A stretch of DNA of 64,000 nucleotides, taken from Chitinophagaceae bacterium (GTDB lineage Bacteria > Bacteroidota > Bacteroidia > Chitinophagales > Chitinophagaceae). A program made the translations under genes and the position numbers. How positions within the stretch are numbered: position 1 is the first letter of the stretch; the number at the start of each line of letters is the position of its first letter. The stretch spans positions 186,001 to 250,000 of the forward strand of contig JADJLJ010000002.1 of NCBI GenBank assembly GCA_016710165.1, read 5' to 3'. Shown one piece after another: positions 34,208 through 43,041 of the stretch. Below the pieces are notes generated by a model, which was given only the letters and a program-made list of their open reading frames with translations, was not told the DNA's origin and did not search any database.

Positions 34208-35830
34208 ATGCAAACAGATTTTCTCGTAATTGGCAGCGGCATTGCAGGGCTGACCTATGCATTAAAAGTGGCGGAAGCGTGCCCGGACAAATCTGTTACC
34301 ATCCTTACCAAAACGCAAAGTGACGAAACCAATACCAAATATGCACAGGGAGGTATTGCCGGTGTCATGGATTTTGATCATGACAGTTTTGAAAAGCATA
34401 TCGAAGACACGCTGATCGCCGGCGACGGGCTTTGTAATAAGGAGGTTGTTGAAATTGTTGTAAAAGAAGGCGTACAACGTATTGAGGAGATCATTCACTG
34501 GGGCGCACGGTTCGATAAAGAAAGCGGGGGCGATTATAAACTAGGAAAGGAAGGGGGCCATAGTGAATACCGGATCCTGCATCATAAGGATGTGACCGGT
34601 AAGGAAATGGAACGGGCTTTGCTTGCCGCGATCGCAAAACAAAAGAACATCCATCTCATCAGCCATTGTTTTGTACTGGATATCATTACACAACACCACC
34701 TCGGCTACCTTGTTACAAAAGCAACCCCCGATATTGAATGTTATGGCGTGTATGTTTTAAATCTTGCCAGCAATAAGATCGAAAAGATACTTTCCGGAAT
34801 AACCATGCTGGCTACTGGTGGCAACGGGCAGGTTTACCGTTCTACTACAAATCCTGCCATTGCAACAGGGGATGGGGTGGCCATGGTTTACCGGGCCAAA
34901 GGAAGGATCGAGAATATGGAGTTCATCCAGTTTCACCCCACCTCCCTGTATGAGCCCGGTATCCGGGGACAGAATTTTCTGATCACCGAGGCTGTGCGGG
35001 GAGACGGTGGCATACTGCGTAATCATGCCGGCGAAGCCTTTATGGAACGATACGACAGCCGGAAAGACCTGGCGCCCAGGGATATTGTAGCCAGGGCGAT
35101 AGATAATGAGATGAAGGTGGCGGGTACGGAAAATGTTTTTTTAGACTGCAGGCATTTCAGCAGGGAAAAGTTCATTGAACACTTTCCCAATATTTATGAA
35201 AAATGTTTGGGTATAGGAATTGACATAACAAAAAACATGATACCCGTTGCCCCCGCAGCCCATTACAGTTGCGGTGGAATTAAAACAGATGAGCACGGAC
35301 AGACATCCATCAACAACCTGTATGCCGCGGGAGAATGCGCCTGCACGGGCCTTCATGGCGCCAACCGGCTGGCCAGCAACAGCCTGCTGGAGGCAATGGT
35401 ATTTGCACACCGTGCATATAAAGATTCAATTACAAAAATTGATCTTCCCATAGTTCTCCCGCCAGTTGGCGGGGGCGGAGGGGGCAGTATCCCCGACTGG
35501 AAGGCCGATGGTACCAATATGCCAAAGGAAATGATCCTGATAACCCAAAGTGTAAAGGAACTGAAATTACTGATGAGTGATTATGTAGGGATCGTTCGCA
35601 ACAATGAAAGGTTGAGCAGGGCCATGAAAAGGCTTGATCTCCTGTATGAAGAAACGGAATCCCTTTATCAAAAGACAATTGTATCCCCGCCGCTTTGTGA
35701 ACTGCGGAATATGATAACCGTGGCTTACCTGATCGTGAAGTGTGCCGGGTTCAGGCAGGAGAGCAGGGGCCTTCACTTCAATACCGACTATCCCGGCAGA
35801 TCAGAACGGGTGCAAAACATCGTTTTGTAA
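34208..35830 (+). CDS. nadB: L-aspartate oxidase NadB, with a glycine-rich insertion
   Basis: 540 aa. FAD-binding GSGIAGLTYAL near the N-terminus, TKYAQGGIAGVMDFDHDSFEKH, the active-site region EFIQFHPTSLY, RGDGGILRNHAGEAFM, ARDIVARAID (with the R of PRDI) and the C-terminal GECACTGLHGANRLASNSLLEA all mark NadB. It oxidises L-aspartate to iminoaspartate, the first step of NAD biosynthesis. Residues about 416-430 read LPPVGGGGGGSIPDW; the DNA there holds a CCCGCC-AGTT-GGCGGG palindrome, so a repeat appears to have entered a surface loop in frame. nadA and nadC are not in the window. Confidence 0.94.
   Translation: MQTDFLVIGSGIAGLTYALKVAEACPDKSVTILTKTQSDETNTKYAQGGIAGVMDFDHDSFEKHIEDTLIAGDGLCNKEVVEIVVKEGVQRIEEIIHWGARFDKESGGDYKLGKEGGHSEYRILHHKDVTGKEMERALLAAIAKQKNIHLISHCFVLDIITQHHLGYLVTKATPDIECYGVYVLNLASNKIEKILSGITMLATGGNGQVYRSTTNPAIATGDGVAMVYRAKGRIENMEFIQFHPTSLYEPGIRGQNFLITEAVRGDGGILRNHAGEAFMERYDSRKDLAPRDIVARAIDNEMKVAGTENVFLDCRHFSREKFIEHFPNIYEKCLGIGIDITKNMIPVAPAAHYSCGGIKTDEHGQTSINNLYAAGECACTGLHGANRLASNSLLEAMVFAHRAYKDSITKIDLPIVLPPVGGGGGGSIPDWKADGTNMPKEMILITQSVKELKLLMSDYVGIVRNNERLSRAMKRLDLLYEETESLYQKTIVSPPLCELRNMITVAYLIVKCAGFRQESRGLHFNTDYPGRSERVQNIVL
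35458..35473. repeat. CCCGCC-AGTT-GGCGGG palindrome inside nadB
   Basis: A perfect 6-bp stem with a 4-nt loop at 35458-35473, followed by GGCGGAGGGGG, all within the nadB frame. It encodes the poly-Gly loop. It is the only copy of the CCYGCC..GGCRGG family that I find inside a gene. Confidence 0.7.
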
Positions 35831-35943
35831 TAAGGAATGCCGGTATTTTTCTTCCCGTTTGTGAGTTTAGTCAGGCTGGTACCCGCTTTAAGAACGTACC
35901 TTTCATATTCAGGATGTAATCAATCTTCCTTAAACCCAGTATC

Positions 35944-36843
35944 ATGTATTATCTCATTTATGGATTTCTTTTCCTTCTTTCCTTATTGCCATTTGCAGTT
36001 ATCTACCTGATCAGTGACGGGATCTTTTTTTTCCTGTATCATGTTTTTGGTTACAGAAAGAAGATAGTGATGGGTAACCTTAAAATAGCATTTCCTGAAA
36101 AACCGGATACTGAACTTAAAAAAATAGCCAGGCGCACTTACCGTAATCTTACCGACACGTTTGTGGAAATAATAAAACTGATCTCCATGAGTGACCGGAC
36201 ATTTGAAAAAAGATGCCAGGGCGATTTTACGGTCATCAGCGAACTGGTGAAAAAAGGGAAGAATATACAGCTTCATGCCGGTCACCAGTTTAACTGGGAG
36301 TATGGCAGTTTGTTCATGTCAAAGGTAATCCATACCATTCCGTCCTTTGCGATCTATATGCCGATAAAAAATAAGGCAATGGAAAAACTGTTCCTTAAAA
36401 TAAGGGAACGTTACGGTACTAAATTTATTAAGGCCACCGAATTCAGGGAGAAAAGAGAAGAGATATTCAGTAAAAGATTTGTGTTCTTCCTGGCGGCTGA
36501 TCAGAATCCGGGGAATCCGGGTTCTGCCTATTGGCAGAATTATTTTAGTAAACCGGCCCCGTTTATAACCGGCCCCGAAGTGGGTGGCATTAAAAATGAT
36601 GCGGCCATCGTTTTTGTGCGCAGCAGGATAATCAGCAGGGGCCACTACGTTCTGGAATGCATGTGTTATACAGAAAATGCTGCATCCACCGGTGTGGGTG
36701 AAATAACCGGGGCCTTTCGGGATTATTTAGAAAAAATAATAAGGGAGGAACCACATAATTATCTATGGACACACCGCCGCTGGAAATGGGATTATAAAGA
36801 GGAATATAAAGAACACTGGATCAACAAGGTAGCAAGGGTATAA
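35944..36843 (+). CDS. Lysophospholipid/lipid A acyltransferase (LpxL/HtrB family), copy 1
   Basis: 299 aa. An N-terminal membrane helix (about 1-25, MYYLIYGFLFLLSLLPFAVI) anchors the protein. The catalytic H-x4-E is in LHAGHQFNWEYG (about 113-120). Other family blocks are NLKIAFPEK, FFLAADQNPGNPGSAYW and a C-terminal YLWTHRRWKWD. LpxL-family enzymes add the secondary acyl chains to lipid A at the inner membrane. The gene is followed by a close paralogue at 36957. It is separated from nadB by 113 bp with no visible promoter motif. Confidence 0.9.
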   Translation: MYYLIYGFLFLLSLLPFAVIYLISDGIFFFLYHVFGYRKKIVMGNLKIAFPEKPDTELKKIARRTYRNLTDTFVEIIKLISMSDRTFEKRCQGDFTVISELVKKGKNIQLHAGHQFNWEYGSLFMSKVIHTIPSFAIYMPIKNKAMEKLFLKIRERYGTKFIKATEFREKREEIFSKRFVFFLAADQNPGNPGSAYWQNYFSKPAPFITGPEVGGIKNDAAIVFVRSRIISRGHYVLECMCYTENAASTGVGEITGAFRDYLEKIIREEPHNYLWTHRRWKWDYKEEYKEHWINKVARV

Positions 36844-36920
36844 GTAAATATACAGACAGTGATCCTGTTGTGCCGGTGATCGTTCCTCCTGACCCGGTTT
36901 TCTATATTTCTCTTCCTTTG

Positions 36921-36928
36921 TATCTTTG
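36921..36928 (+). promoter_or_regulatory. -7 box (TATCTTTG) of acyltransferase copy 2
   Basis: TATCTTTG ends 29 nt before the ATG at 36957. It suggests the second acyltransferase can be transcribed on its own. Confidence 0.5.
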
Positions 36929-36956
36929 AACCTGAATAATTCTTATAAGCAGGCAC

Positions 36957-37850
36957 ATGTACTATCTTATTTACGGGTTCCTTTTTCTCCTTTCTTTACT
37001 TCCGTTGAAGATTCTCTATTTACTAAGTGATCTGATCAGTTACTTTCTTTTCCGGGTCTTTGGCTACCGCAGGAAGATAATAGAGGGAAATCTTGCTATC
37101 GCATTTCCTGAAAAAACGATCACGGAAAGAAAGAAGATAGCCAGGAAATTTCACCGGAATTTCACCGATTCATTCATGGAGACCATTAAGTGCCTTTCTG
37201 TTTCAAGATCTTTCTATGATAAACATTGTAAAACAGACTTTTCAATATTCGATGGGTTGGCAGCAGAGAATATCAGCTGCCAGATGCATGCATGTCACCA
37301 GTTCAACTGGGAGTGGATCAGTCTTCACTGGTCCATTCATATCAGGCAACCATTGGCAGTAGTGTATATGCCCATAAGCAGTAAACCGCTTGACAGATTA
37401 TTTTATAAACTCCGGACAAGATACGGAGCTGTATTCCTGCCGGCAACAGACATCAAAAGAGCGTTCATTGCCTGGGCCAAAAAAACGCATTGCCTGGCGC
37501 TGGTAGCAGATCAGAAACCGGGAGGCCCGGGATCAAGTTACTGGTTGAATTTTTTTAATAAGCCCACTCCCTTTGTTACCGGTCCTGAAAAGAATGCCAT
37601 ACTCAAAAAATGCCCGGTGGTTTTTGGAAGGGCATTTAAGACCGGCAGGGGTAAATATGAAACCAGCCTTACACTTGTCTGCAAAGACGCATCTTTGTTA
37701 AAACCCGGTGAACTTACCTTGATGTACCGCGACTATATTGAAGATGCCATCCGGCAACAACCTGAAATGTACCTATGGAGCCACAAACGTTTTAAATTTG
37801 AATGGAACGAGGAATACAGGCCCCTGTGGATAGATACAAAACCGATCTGA
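36957..37850 (+). CDS. Lysophospholipid/lipid A acyltransferase (LpxL/HtrB family), copy 2
   Basis: 297 aa, same layout as copy 1, beginning with nearly the same MYYLIYGFLFLLSLLP. The catalytic H-x4-E is in MHACHQFNWEWIS, followed by ALVADQKPGGPGSSYW and the end YLWSHKRFKFEW. The two differ over much of the middle, so they are an old duplication and may place different acyl chains. The gene converges on the T9SS cargo gene with 3 bp between stop codons. Confidence 0.9.
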   Translation: MYYLIYGFLFLLSLLPLKILYLLSDLISYFLFRVFGYRRKIIEGNLAIAFPEKTITERKKIARKFHRNFTDSFMETIKCLSVSRSFYDKHCKTDFSIFDGLAAENISCQMHACHQFNWEWISLHWSIHIRQPLAVVYMPISSKPLDRLFYKLRTRYGAVFLPATDIKRAFIAWAKKTHCLALVADQKPGGPGSSYWLNFFNKPTPFVTGPEKNAILKKCPVVFGRAFKTGRGKYETSLTLVCKDASLLKPGELTLMYRDYIEDAIRQQPEMYLWSHKRFKFEWNEEYRPLWIDTKPI

Positions 37851-37853
37851 CTG

Positions 37854-39224
37854 TTATTGTTTTAGTAGTTGAATTACTTTATTTATTTGACCGGCACTCC
37901 ATTCTACTGAAAGATTATATGCTCCTGCCGGCAAGTGTCCTGTGTGAACAGTGAGCTGGGTGTTGCCAGCCAGGACCGTTGCATCCTGTTTCTTTACAAG
38001 TGCCCCCTTACTGTCAAATATTTTTATAACAGCACCGGATGGCCTGTCTGCAGTTACCGAAATAAATATCCTGTTGGCAAAGGGGTTGGGCCAAACGCTA
38101 AAGTCATTCCCGGGAATGCAGGATGACCGGAGGATGTTTGTACGGGCAACCCGGCCGTCAATATCAAACTGGGCAATACGGTAATAGCTGTTTTGTGCCG
38201 GGTTGTTATCGGTAAACAGGTAACTTCTTTCTGTGTTGCTGTTGCCGGCAGCAGGTACTGTACCCATTGCTTTCCAGCTAACACCATCCGTACTTTTTTC
38301 AATAGTGTAATGGCTGCTGTTTTGTTCCTGTGCTGTTTTCCAGGTTAACAGGATCCTTTTTTCATCACACTTCAGGTTGAACAGAATAAATATTACCGGT
38401 AACCCATTATTGTTGCTGGATAAGGTCCATCGTCCAAAGGAGCTTATGCCGGTTTTTTCCATGTAATTGAGGTTCGTGTTTCCCAAAGTAAAATGCTCGT
38501 TGGTCCAGTGAAGGTTATCTGAACTGTTCCAGAAAACCAATCCGTTTTCAGTCAACCCATTGAGTTCTCCATCAAAATAGTTGATGCGCAATGTGGCAGA
38601 GAATGGAACCGTATTCACAGGCACTATATCATAATACCGTAGGATGGAATTCCCGTTCCCATAATTGTTTACCTGTGATCTGTGTCCCCGTCTTATCAGC
38701 ACGGTGCCCAGGTTTTGCCCGGATGTGATAACAGCGCCGAGGTTTGCCGGGTTTGCACCGGAGGGATTGTTAAGCACTGTGCTGAAAAGCACCTGTCCGC
38801 CATTGCTGCCGGTGATGCGGCTGTTCTCATTTTCGCCAAGCAATATTCCCGTTATACCCAGGTCTAAGATATTTCCGTTCAGGTCAAGATTGCCGGAAGT
38901 GAAACGGGCATTGCGTACAATATCGATCAGTTGCTGCAGCATCACTACACTGCCATTTGTTTTATTTATCTCAAAATCATTAAATACCGTTGTTTGTGTA
39001 CCACTGATCGTTGAGTTATTGTTGCCGGTGAATAAAACAGAACCCAGACCGGGAAAAAAATTTCCGTGGTTGATGATGTCGGTATTATGAAGGGTAAGTT
39101 GTACATTTCCCCACTGGCGAAAGGTTTCACCGGTGCCTATGTATAACTGGGCCGTTACGGTTTTAAAAAACAGCATAAGGCCGATGGAAAGAGAAACTGG
39201 TTTAACGGTTTTATATAATTGCAT
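37854..39224 (-). CDS. Secreted protein with type A T9SS sorting domain
   Basis: 456 aa. An N-terminal signal peptide (SLSIGLMLFFKTVTAQ) precedes a long beta-rich region. Near residues 285-355 is a T-x-x-Q-E-x-N-S-x-x-Y-x-I-E-K-S stretch (TAQEQNSSHYTIEKS), common before the sorting domain. The last 75 or so residues are a type A CTD, with SVWPNPFANRIFISV, then LVKKQDATVLAGN and PAGAYNLSVEW. The CTD sends the protein through T9SS to the cell surface or medium. What it does there is unknown. Confidence 0.88.
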   Translation of the reverse strand: MQLYKTVKPVSLSIGLMLFFKTVTAQLYIGTGETFRQWGNVQLTLHNTDIINHGNFFPGLGSVLFTGNNNSTISGTQTTVFNDFEINKTNGSVVMLQQLIDIVRNARFTSGNLDLNGNILDLGITGILLGENENSRITGSNGGQVLFSTVLNNPSGANPANLGAVITSGQNLGTVLIRRGHRSQVNNYGNGNSILRYYDIVPVNTVPFSATLRINYFDGELNGLTENGLVFWNSSDNLHWTNEHFTLGNTNLNYMEKTGISSFGRWTLSSNNNGLPVIFILFNLKCDEKRILLTWKTAQEQNSSHYTIEKSTDGVSWKAMGTVPAAGNSNTERSYLFTDNNPAQNSYYRIAQFDIDGRVARTNILRSSCIPGNDFSVWPNPFANRIFISVTADRPSGAVIKIFDSKGALVKKQDATVLAGNTQLTVHTGHLPAGAYNLSVEWSAGQINKVIQLLKQ

Positions 39225-39241
39225 AAATATTTTTTTAAAAG

Positions 39242-40765
39242 TTATTGCACAAGCGTTAGGGGATCAGGAATCCTTTCTTCGTGCAGTTGCCTTCCGGTCT
39301 GCGAAACAACAGCGGCCAGCACTTCAATATCTTCCTGGGTCGTACGGAAGTTTACGATACAGGCCCTTAAACAATATTTGTTTTCAATAACCGCATTCGA
39401 AACAAACACTTCACCACCTGCCTGTAACCGGTTAAGAATGGCTTCATTTAATTTATTCAGGTAAGCATCGGCTCCGGGCCGGTCTTTCAATCCGGCCGGT
39501 ACATACCGGAAACTTACAATGCTCAGGTGATGGGCAACAGCCTCCAGTTCATCTTCTTCCTTTGCCAGGTCATAAAGTTTTTTTGCCAGGTTCATGTCAT
39601 CAGCGATTATCTGTACATACCCGTTTTTGCCAACCTGCTGCAGCTGAACCCAGACCTTTAATGCCCGGAAACCCCTGGTATTCTGAAACCCGTATTCAAG
39701 GAAATTTGTAGGAGGGTCATCATGGGCCCCGTTAAAATTATAATAGGGCGGTAGGAAGCTGAATGCATCCTGCAGGTGACGGGCATTCCGCACAAGGATA
39801 CAACCGGCTTCAATGGGACAATACAGCCACTTATGCGGGTCCAGGGCAATGGAATCAGCCTTTTCCATTCCTTTAAATAATTGGGACGTTGCCGGCACTG
39901 CAGCTGCCGGTGCACCATAGGCACCGTCTACATGAAACCACAGGTCATATCGCCTGCATATTTCGGCGATCTTATCAAGCGGATCAACTACCCCGTTACC
40001 TACCGCACCGGCAGTGCCGATGACTATAAAGGGAAAATACCCTTGCTGCCGGTCCATCAGGATCTGTTTTTCCAGGCTATGTACATTCATTTGTTGCTCC
40101 CCGGTCAATTCTATCCACCGGATATTGCTTAACCCAAAACCAAAAAGGTCTGCTGCTTTTTGAACCCAGGTATGAGTGGCTTTTGAGCAATAAATGATCA
40201 TCTGCTTGTCGTTAAACCCGTTTTGACGTATGTCCTAGCCTGCCTTGGCTTTTCGGGCAGCAAGCAAACCCGTGAAATTTGCCATGTTGCCCCCGCTGAC
40301 AAATAGCCCGCCGCAATTGCTGGCATAGCCAATGAACGTGGCAAGCCATTGGATGGTTTGCTTTTCAATTTCAGTTGCCACCGGGGAAAGAATATTGGCC
40401 CCTACATTGGCATTAACCGATGCAGCCAGCAGGTCGGCCAGTATGCCCCCCGGGGCTGCCGGGGAAGTGATGTATCCCCAAAACCGGGGCGATCCGTTAT
40501 GCAGGGAATATTCAAAAAGTAATTCTTTCGCCGTGTACAAAATGTTTTCGAGGGGAGTTCCCTCCAGGGGCAAGGGGCTTTTACCAAGCCGCTTTCTTAT
40601 CTCCATGGGTTGTTCCCCTTTGGTTACCCGGCTTTCCGGAAGTAGTTCCAGGAAAGCGGCGATCTCATCAATAAGCATGTGCCCGTTCTCACGAAATGAA
40701 TCAGCATCAATATGAAGCGGGGCTACCCGGCGTTTTTTTTCATGTACCATTACAGCATTGGTCAT
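39242..40765 (-). pseudogene. PLP-dependent group II decarboxylase, interrupted by an in-frame TAG
   Basis: About 507 codons from ATG 40765. The N-terminal half (to 40235) has HNGSPRFWGYITSPAAPGG, SVNANVGANILSPVATEIE and GLFVSGGNMANFTGLLAARK; the second half continues in the same frame with DIRQNGFNDKQMIIYCSKATH, the PLP lysine region SIALDPHKWLYCPIEAGC and the usual C-terminus. The two are parted only by one TAG (40237-40235) between KAKAG and DIRQNG. TGG (Trp) at this place would fit the family. It would decarboxylate an aromatic amino acid or glutamate-like substrate; which one is unknown. Both halves look otherwise intact, so decay is recent or the stop is an error. Confidence 0.85.
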
Positions 40766-40862
40766 ATATAAGTTCAATTTTTGATTTCCTGTTTATTCTG
40801 TTTATGTACCGGTACCCATTCAGTTTTTTTACTTTTCTTCATGGCAAATCTTCAGAAAATAC

Positions 40863-41465
40863 TTATGGATTCTTTTTAGAGAACCGGTAAATGGCTGTAT
40901 ATTTCACTTCGGCGGTTTCATGGATACCCTGCGGTAAAACGGCCGGGGCTTTCCCTCCAACGGTTGCTATGCGCTGTATATAGGAAACACCGGCAAATAA
41001 CCCGGTAGGGGTCTTCCCGGTTTTGGGCATCAGCAGCAACCAGTCAATACAATTGCCATCAGGACTTGTTGCTGTTTTTGCCGGAACAAAGTGCTGGGCG
41101 AAAATGGAATCATTGGGAGATAATTGCCAGAAAGGGCCTGCACCATGTGTCCCGGCTTTTTTATTCGTTGCATCATACAGGTCTGCCTGTGGCGCCACAA
41201 ATACCCACTCATAAGTGACGGGATTGCTTCCCGTTTTCACCTGGGCCTTATATTTCTGAACACCTTCCGCAAAATAAGTTGCTACCCGGGTATTGCCATT
41301 GGGAAGGTTGGCCGGCAGATCGACCACTGCAGGAATAAGCAGTCCCTCACTCTGGTTGATCTGGTATGCGGGGGAAGTGGTATCCGGCTCTGTGTCTTTT
41401 TTGCAGCTGATGAATGCCACAATGAATAAAGATGCCGTTAATATGGATTTCCGGTAAAATTTCAT
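40863..41465 (-). CDS. DUF3455-domain lipoprotein
   Basis: About 200 aa from ATG 41465 (MKFYRKSILTASLFIVAFISC); an ATG four codons upstream is also possible. The lipobox is VAFISC, so it is anchored to a membrane. The body has VATYFAEGVQKYKAQV, YEWVFVAPQADLYD, AGTHGAGPFWQ and a long Gly/Thr-rich part up to QRIATVGGKAP, the pattern of DUF3455. The function is unknown. It is between the decarboxylase and a methyltransferase gene on the same strand. Confidence 0.85.
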   Translation of the reverse strand: MKFYRKSILTASLFIVAFISCKKDTEPDTTSPAYQINQSEGLLIPAVVDLPANLPNGNTRVATYFAEGVQKYKAQVKTGSNPVTYEWVFVAPQADLYDATNKKAGTHGAGPFWQLSPNDSIFAQHFVPAKTATSPDGNCIDWLLLMPKTGKTPTGLFAGVSYIQRIATVGGKAPAVLPQGIHETAEVKYTAIYRFSKKNP

Positions 41466-41500
41466 TTGTTTGTACATGTTATTATTGATTTATGATTAGA

Positions 41501-42346
41501 TTATTTTTCTCCGTAGATCACCAAAGAACTCCCCCCGATCCACACCTTTTGTTCGGGGTATTTCTGACCTACCACCCGGAATACTTCCGTTCTTATTTTT
41601 TCCCGTAATGCTTCATCCGCGTTGCTGAGTGCTGCTGAAACAGGGGCAGCCAGTTCCGTCATTACATCCCAGTAAACATCTGTGGTGCGGCAATTCAGCG
41701 TTCCATTCACTTCTGTTACAGAGATATTTTTCAGACCGGCCTGTTTAAAAATGCCGGCCAGCAATCCTTCTTCGGCACAGCGGAACATACCCGGTGCTCC
41801 TGGTGGGGGAGCCGGCAGGGGTATATTCTTATTGATGGCACCCAGGATGGCGGTGACCCAGAAATTCTTTTCAGCGATATTCCAGACCGAAGTGGAGATC
41901 CTTCCGCCGGGTTTCAGCACCCGTGCCATTTCTTTGGCAGCCAACAGCATGTCGGGGAAGAACATAAAGCCAAAACGGCAACTGATGGCATCAAATGTGT
42001 TATCGGCAAAAGGCATTTCAGTAACATCACACACCAGCGGTTCGATATTTTTAATGCCACGACTGGCTGCATTTTCTTTTGTTATCTGAACCATGTCTTC
42101 GGAGAGGTCTGTTATCACCACTTTTCCGTTGTTTAAAAGAGAGGCTATTGTAAGGCCCGGTTCGCCGGTCCCGCACGCCACATCCAGTATCGTATCATCG
42201 CTTTCCGGGTTGATCTGCCGGATGATCTCGTCCCCCATGGGGCGTAGGAAATCCATAAAAAGGTCGTCCCATTTTTTCCAGCCGGGAGAGAATTTATTCC
42301 AGGATAACCGCTGTTGGTCCCGGATCTGTTCCAGTAATTGTTCCAT
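41501..42346 (-). CDS. Class I SAM-dependent methyltransferase (UbiE/Methyltransf_11-like)
   Basis: 281 aa. SAM-binding motif I is ILDVACGTGEPGLTIA (about 52-67), the acidic residue of motif II is in VVITDLSEDM, and motif III is near LKPGGRISTSVW. No target domain is visible, so the substrate is not known; family relatives methylate quinones or small molecules. The neighbours are a lipoprotein and a GIN-domain protein on the same strand, so a pathway cannot be inferred. Confidence 0.85.
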   Translation of the reverse strand: MEQLLEQIRDQQRLSWNKFSPGWKKWDDLFMDFLRPMGDEIIRQINPESDDTILDVACGTGEPGLTIASLLNNGKVVITDLSEDMVQITKENAASRGIKNIEPLVCDVTEMPFADNTFDAISCRFGFMFFPDMLLAAKEMARVLKPGGRISTSVWNIAEKNFWVTAILGAINKNIPLPAPPPGAPGMFRCAEEGLLAGIFKQAGLKNISVTEVNGTLNCRTTDVYWDVMTELAAPVSAALSNADEALREKIRTEVFRVVGQKYPEQKVWIGGSSLVIYGEK

Positions 42347-42426
42347 AATGTATCTTGTTCTGATTAAAGGGATTTGGTTGCGTTATTTGCAGGCCATGCG
42401 ATTCATAATATCATTTCATCCAAACA

Positions 42427-42993
42427 TCAATCTGCATCTGCGGCCGGTGAAACAATGCTTGTTTTCTTTTGCGAATAATTTATGTATTCCATATCAATTC
42501 CTTCGGCCGGGGTTATCTTTAATGTTCCTGCAAAGTTTACCGAAACGGAAGCATTGCCGCCCAGCAGGATCTCAAGGTCTTTGGTTCTGACCATTCCTTC
42601 CGAAAGCACTTTGGTATCGCCATTTATCACGATTGATCTTATATCCCCGACCCCTAAATACACGGTAAGCCTGGAGAAACGATGATACCTGCCTGCATCA
42701 ATGATCAGTTTCCCATCCCTGCATATTGTTTTTACACAAGCTGTATTTTTATTTTTTCCATCCAGTACCAGGTTGTTGGCCGGGGTATTTGTCAGTATTA
42801 ACTTTATGTCTCCATACACTTCCACTTCCCGGAAATTTTCAGGTATGTTTATTTGCCTGCGCTCATATTGGCGGGAGGCCTTTTCCTGTGAATGGGCCGT
42901 CATTGAGATCAATAAGACCGATAACGGGAATAAGACGTTTGCGAATACTTTTTTGTATATCATCCGGTATTGCTTTTTGCTTTTCGTTTTCAT
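42427..42993 (-). CDS. Secreted protein with head-GIN domain (DUF2807)
   Basis: 188 aa. A signal peptide lies within the first 36 residues (LFPLSVLLISMTAHSQ). The mature part has NIPENFREVEVYGDIKLILT, then repeated beta strands with short Asp/Asn turns (LTVYLGVGDIRSIVINGD, LEILLGGNASVSVNF), the right-handed beta fold of head-GIN proteins. The role is unknown. A downstream spacer separates it from the methyltransferase by 80 bp. Confidence 0.8.
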   Translation of the reverse strand: MKTKSKKQYRMIYKKVFANVLFPLSVLLISMTAHSQEKASRQYERRQINIPENFREVEVYGDIKLILTNTPANNLVLDGKNKNTACVKTICRDGKLIIDAGRYHRFSRLTVYLGVGDIRSIVINGDTKVLSEGMVRTKDLEILLGGNASVSVNFAGTLKITPAEGIDMEYINYSQKKTSIVSPAADAD

Positions 42994-43041
42994 TTTTTAT
43001 AAGTAATGGTTATTAAATTGGTTCCTGGCTGGCGTGAGCCG

